Positions 59,873 through 64,000 of a stretch of 64,000 nt of DNA are shown here, piece after piece; positions within the stretch are counted from its first letter, which is position 1; each line of letters opens with the position of its first letter. The stretch comes from Trogon surrucura. Lineage: Eukaryota; Chordata; Aves; Trogoniformes; Trogonidae. The stretch spans positions 172,884,412-172,948,411 of the forward strand of contig CM036617.1 in assembly GCA_020746105.1 (NCBI GenBank), written 5' to 3'. The notes under the pieces were generated by a model. The model was not told the DNA's origin. It saw only the letters and a program-made list of their open reading frames with translations, and searched no databases. Position numbers and translations under genes: made by a program.

Positions 59873-62800
59873 AGAACATTTCTTCTTGGTTTGTATAACT
59901 TGGATGACATGCTAGATGCATTTTGGACAACACCAAAAAAAAAAGTGTTTCTTCTTGTCTTCTAATCCTTTAGGTCTGCAAAATTTTGGTACTTAGCTTC
60001 CAAGTTTCTAATTGCATTTTTTAATTGAAATTTTGCATTTTCAATAACTGAAGGGAAAAAAAGAGATATAAAACTTTGCTGGGGAAACAAAATATCTCAT
60101 TTTTAAAATGCTTTTATTGTCTTTTTTTTATTTGGTACAGAACGAATGGAAAGGGACTTCCTATTCTCAAAGTAAGAGATGTACAGTTTCCAGACCCAGA
60201 AGGGTAACATCATGTCCTACATATTTTAAGTGCTGATAGGACTGTTCCAACATTGTTTCATTCATTGGACTTCATCCAGGATGATGCTGCAGGTGACTAA
60301 TTTTATAAATAGCAACAAACTGAGTGACTCTATAATTTACATCAGTTGGGGTTTCTTGGCTTGAAATGAAACAGATTGTACTGTGCTTCATACAGATTAA
60401 TGGGGGCCTATTATGTCATCCATGTAATTGATTTTCAGAGCAGCAGAAAATATATCCCATAGAAACAAATCATTTAAAAAATGTCTCAGATGAAGTATAT
60501 TCTACCTGTAATAAGAAAAACAGGGCAGGAGTCTTCTAAGGTAAGTGTGATTAAATTAAAAATCTGCAAGGTCTACAGCATTTTCTCATTAGTTATTCAA
60601 TCATTAATAAAATTCTTAGGTCTCTGCCAGCATCCAATCCGAGACACTAGTTATATTGAGCACTCAGAAGCTTGATAATGAAGCCGTTCTGTCAACAGCT
60701 AGAACGAAAAGTCCACCTTGAGGTAGGAAATCCATTAATTTCAAAACTTAATTACTTCCAGTTTCTGTGAATAGTTACCATGCCTTGTTGATGAAGCAGA
60801 GAAATTTACTTGGAGATTAACATTTCCTGCAGCTCCAGGGGTGACCCAATGTCATTTCAGATGACTTTATATTTCATTTGTGGACAAGAAGGGATCAGTC
60901 ACACCAAGCAGATGTTCCAAGTTGTGGTAGTACATCACGGTCCCATTGCAAGATGGAGGGACTGTGTTTCACCGAGATGTCAGCCCTTCCCATTCTTCTG
61001 GCTCCATGTGAATGTAACATCTAACAAATTTTTAAGGGAGTTTTCTAAAAGCAAGACGTGTGGTGGATTAAGCATTTGAGAGAGGTAGTTTTCAGAAAGG
61101 CAAAACAATAAGAGAAGTTATATGGGAAAGAAATCAAAATTAATAAAAACAAAAAGCAAAAAAAAAAGACAAGCTGAGAGAAATTCTCTTCTTTTTGTTA
61201 TTTCTTGGCTCTTACTCCTCGGTTTGTTATCACAAATCAGCATAGAGTTTAGCACGAACAAGCAGAATAGTAGCAATACAAAGCCTGAAACAATGTAAAA
61301 AAGAGGTATCTTCAAGCTGCCTGCCACGTTCCAACTATATCTCTTACTGTTGTAAACTGTCTAACCACTTTATTTTACTAACGTATTCTAGCATTGTTCT
61401 GTACATAAAAACTTTAATTTATCCTTAAATGTCTAACAAATATCTTTCTTAAGAACTCTACTGCTTGACATTGAGCTATCCATTTTTGAGGGGTCTGAAA
61501 CATTAAGTTTTAATCGTGCCAACTTCAGCTGAACCCTGGAAAAGAAATAAAAAGGAAAAGAATCCCATAATCTGGTTAAGAGAAGCTGTGCATATTCCGG
61601 GATAATAACTCTTGCTCTTTCTCTAACGTCTGAAGTTCATCTATAGAAAATAAGACCATATCTCATTATTTAGACCTCTATCGGAGAAATATTCATAGCT
61701 AGTATTTCGTATTGAATAAATGGAGATGTAGGTGACTCTTAAATTTCCCAAGAGATTCCCTTGCATGAGCTTAAAGGAGAAGAGGAAAGTAATGAATAAT
61801 CGTATATATGTTCTAATGGTAACAGCGCATCTGCTTTGCCAGCATAGAATTTGGAGAGATCACCATGTTTTAATATAAAACACAGGCTGCACTTTAGGAA
61901 AATTAAAAAGAATTTGCTGGGAAATAATTAAAAAAAAAAAATTTATAGACTTTCATTAACTTTGAAAATTCTGTGAGCCCAGAAGTTGGTTCTAAAGGTT
62001 TGCAACGCTTTCTATTGCAGGAGCTCCACCTCTCCCAAGTACCAATAGCAATTCAACAAGTCTATACCCTTTCAACATGCAGGCTGTAACTCTAATAAAA
62101 CTGCTAATCCTGTATGGTCTTCACAGAACCTCAGAAACATGCCAGTTGCTGCAGCATTTATTTCCTCTGACAGATACGCATTTGTCCACTCTTTCAACTT
62201 GTCTTCACTAGAGCTGGGATGGTTCAGAGCACTGTGAATGACACAGATTTCATTTTATCTCTGGAACACGAGTGTGAAACCACCCTAAGTCATCAGTTTT
62301 TACAAGTTGTTTTAATTTCTGTCTTGATACCAACTGCAAACTTTTTGAGAAAGATAAACTTTGGAAGACCATCTTCTTAGATTATACTGATTAGAAAAAA
62401 AAAATGATCTATCACAAAACTGTTACTGAATGTGAATGCTATTATGCATTTGACCCTTGAACTATGTTATCCTCAAGATTTAGACTGAGATCTCACCAGT
62501 CATCTCAGAAAATACGTCCTTTCCTGTGATTCATTTGCTTTGTGGACTGGTTGTCATCTTTAAAAAACAAATGGTATCACACTTTGGACAAGAACTACTG
62601 CAGCACTGTATACTTTTTAAATTTACTATCATGATAAATTAGTGGGTTATAATGTTTATTGCTAGTATCTTCATTATAAGAATTTACTGGATATTCCAAC
62701 GTCAGATAAATCAAGGTTTTTGAACTAGAAAGCTAAAAATCATTCTAAATTTTCTTAATAGACATATAATTAAATCATAACAGAATACTTATTCTACTTA

Positions 62801-63861
62801 ACCTTCCACAGATAGTAACTCGGGTCTATCATTGCAATGTTGCAAATGTAGATTTAAAAGTATATGCTGCTGCAATTTAATAATTTTATCTATTCTCCCT
62901 AGGAAGTTTTCTTTCATTAAAATGTGGTTGTTTTTCAAATGGATACTAGGAAACTTAAGATATAAAATGACATGGTTATGCCAACAGGCACTGTCAATGA
63001 GAGTACATTTGTCAGGTCTAAATATATCAATGTTGTTTTATTTCACTGTTGATTTTCCCTAAAAGTTTCAGATTATCAGATCACTTCTGTAGACGTGCTA
63101 GAGTATGAGTATCAGTCGACACTTAAATTTCTGGAATATTGATAAATACAGATGAAGCAGAGAAAGATTAAAGCCAAATCCAAGCAGATGTGTTAGAAGT
63201 GAGCATTCATGGCTGAGGAATGACATGCTAGATGGAGCTTTATTGAGCCTGCAAAGGTACTGATATATGTGACACACAAAGAGCAGGAGAAACAGCCCCA
63301 AAACTAGATGGTCTTTTAATTTGTCGTTGAGTCCCTGAAAACACATCAGTAGGTAAACTGAAACTGTGCCACAACGTCTTCCACTCTAACACAGATATGT
63401 TAAAGGTGCCTAAGAGCCAAAAAATAATTTAACTTCAGCAACAGCTTGCAGGTCTGACACAACAGCAAAATATATGTCATTCTTGTGATGGCTTCAGCTG
63501 ATAATTTTCAAAAATGTCAGAAAGTCATTGTTTTACTGGAACATTTGAATGTCATAAGGAGAAGAATATCCAGTTTTGAGTGAAGTTTGATGTATTGCTT
63601 TCATTCTGTTAATTTATTATTTTTTTTTTTGTAAGAACAAAACCATAAAAAATGCACTGCAGTGCCAGGCTGGTTGATGCATGAGACTGAATGAAGGTGA
63701 GGGATATAATAGTAGCATAAACCAGGAGTGTAGTTGTACTTTCAAACAGACAGAGAAAAGTACACGGGTCTCCAGTCAATGTTTCCCTTGTTAGTCTCCA
63801 GACAGGTCACTCCAACATGAACTTGTCTATCCCCAGCACATTGTGGAAATGTTATGGTGGG
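59873..63861. other. Noncoding sequence, nothing recognised
   Basis: 4 kb of AT-rich sequence with short frames only, for example 60810-61079 on the plus strand. No exon, RNA gene or repeat family recognised. Confidence 0.45.
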
Positions 63862-64000
63862 AATCATAGAATCATAGAACAGTTCAGGTTGGAAAAGACC
63901 CTTGGGATCATGGAGTCCAACCATTAACCCTACACTACAACCATTAACCCTACACTACAAGTTCATCCCTAAACCCTCTCACCCAACACCACATCTAAGC
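63862..64000 (-). mobile_element. CR1 LINE 3' end, cut by the window edge
   Basis: The plus strand opens with two octamers (aatcatag x2), then 'ttcaggttggaaaagaccc' and 'gggatcatggagtccaacc', the reverse of a CR1 3' end. It continues toward ORF2 up to the window edge ('ccctaa', 'accacatcta'). A 20-bp unit (ccattaaccctacactacaa) is present twice head to tail at 63921-63960. The usual element has it once, so this is a local duplication after or during insertion. Confidence 0.9.

Noticed and set aside
1..64000. CRISPR array, phage, operon or other prokaryotic defence system
   Set aside because: No spaced direct repeats, gene clusters or ribosome-binding sites. The CR1 elements mark the sequence as vertebrate.
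1..64000. Endogenous retrovirus or solo LTR
   Set aside because: I found no paired LTRs, primer-binding site, polypurine tract or gag/pol/env-like frame. A diverged solo LTR could still be missed by eye.

Overview
This window looks like a gene desert, or a very long intron, from a bird. The sequence is AT-rich by eye, its open frames are short and overlap at random, and I cannot support a single host protein-coding exon. Almost everything recognisable is retrotransposon. Most of it is CR1-clade LINE sequence, with the 3' ends rich in ATTCTATG octamers that are typical of sauropsid CR1. The best lineage clue is a short element at 13514-13688. It joins a tRNA-Ile-like head, with a perfect B box, to a CR1 3' tail. 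That is the structure of the passerine TguSINE1-type SINEs as I recall them, so a perching bird is the most likely source. The assignment is an inference.

Layout. Positions 1-4624 are unannotated apart from one weak repeat relic. At 4625-5760 there is a decayed minus-strand CR1, followed by a second CR1 3' end at 6131-6327 and a younger CR1 3' end at 9499-9845. The SINE is at 13514-13688. A stretch of more than 9 kb follows with nothing I recognise, then an old CR1 at 23061-23440, an AT-rich low-complexity tract at 25946-26053 and a probable hAT transposase relic near 27667-27834. An ancient MIR-like SINE relic is near 29720-29885 and two CR1 3' tips follow at 30797-30934 and 35071-35124.

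The most striking transposon block is 35575-39964. Two 5'-truncated CR1 copies of different subfamilies point towards each other about 2 kb apart. Both still carry a long uninterrupted reverse-transcriptase frame (360 and at least 331 codons), so both are fairly young. To the right are very old LINE relics: a CR1 3' end near 44704, an L2-like fragment near 52310-52770, a CR1/L3-like fragment near 55990-57110 and a CR1 tip near 58165. A CR1 running off the right edge begins at 63862.

Three non-repeat structures stand out. A near-perfect 54-nt hairpin lies at 59819-59872. A 94-nt imperfect hairpin with a perfect 17-bp terminal stem lies at 48402-48495, next to a relatively GC-rich open frame. 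A roughly 95-bp pentanucleotide polypyrimidine tract lies at 54853-54951. No operons, CRISPR arrays, functional tRNA or rRNA genes, or coherent gene system are present. Family assignments rest on recall of family consensus features, not on database searches.
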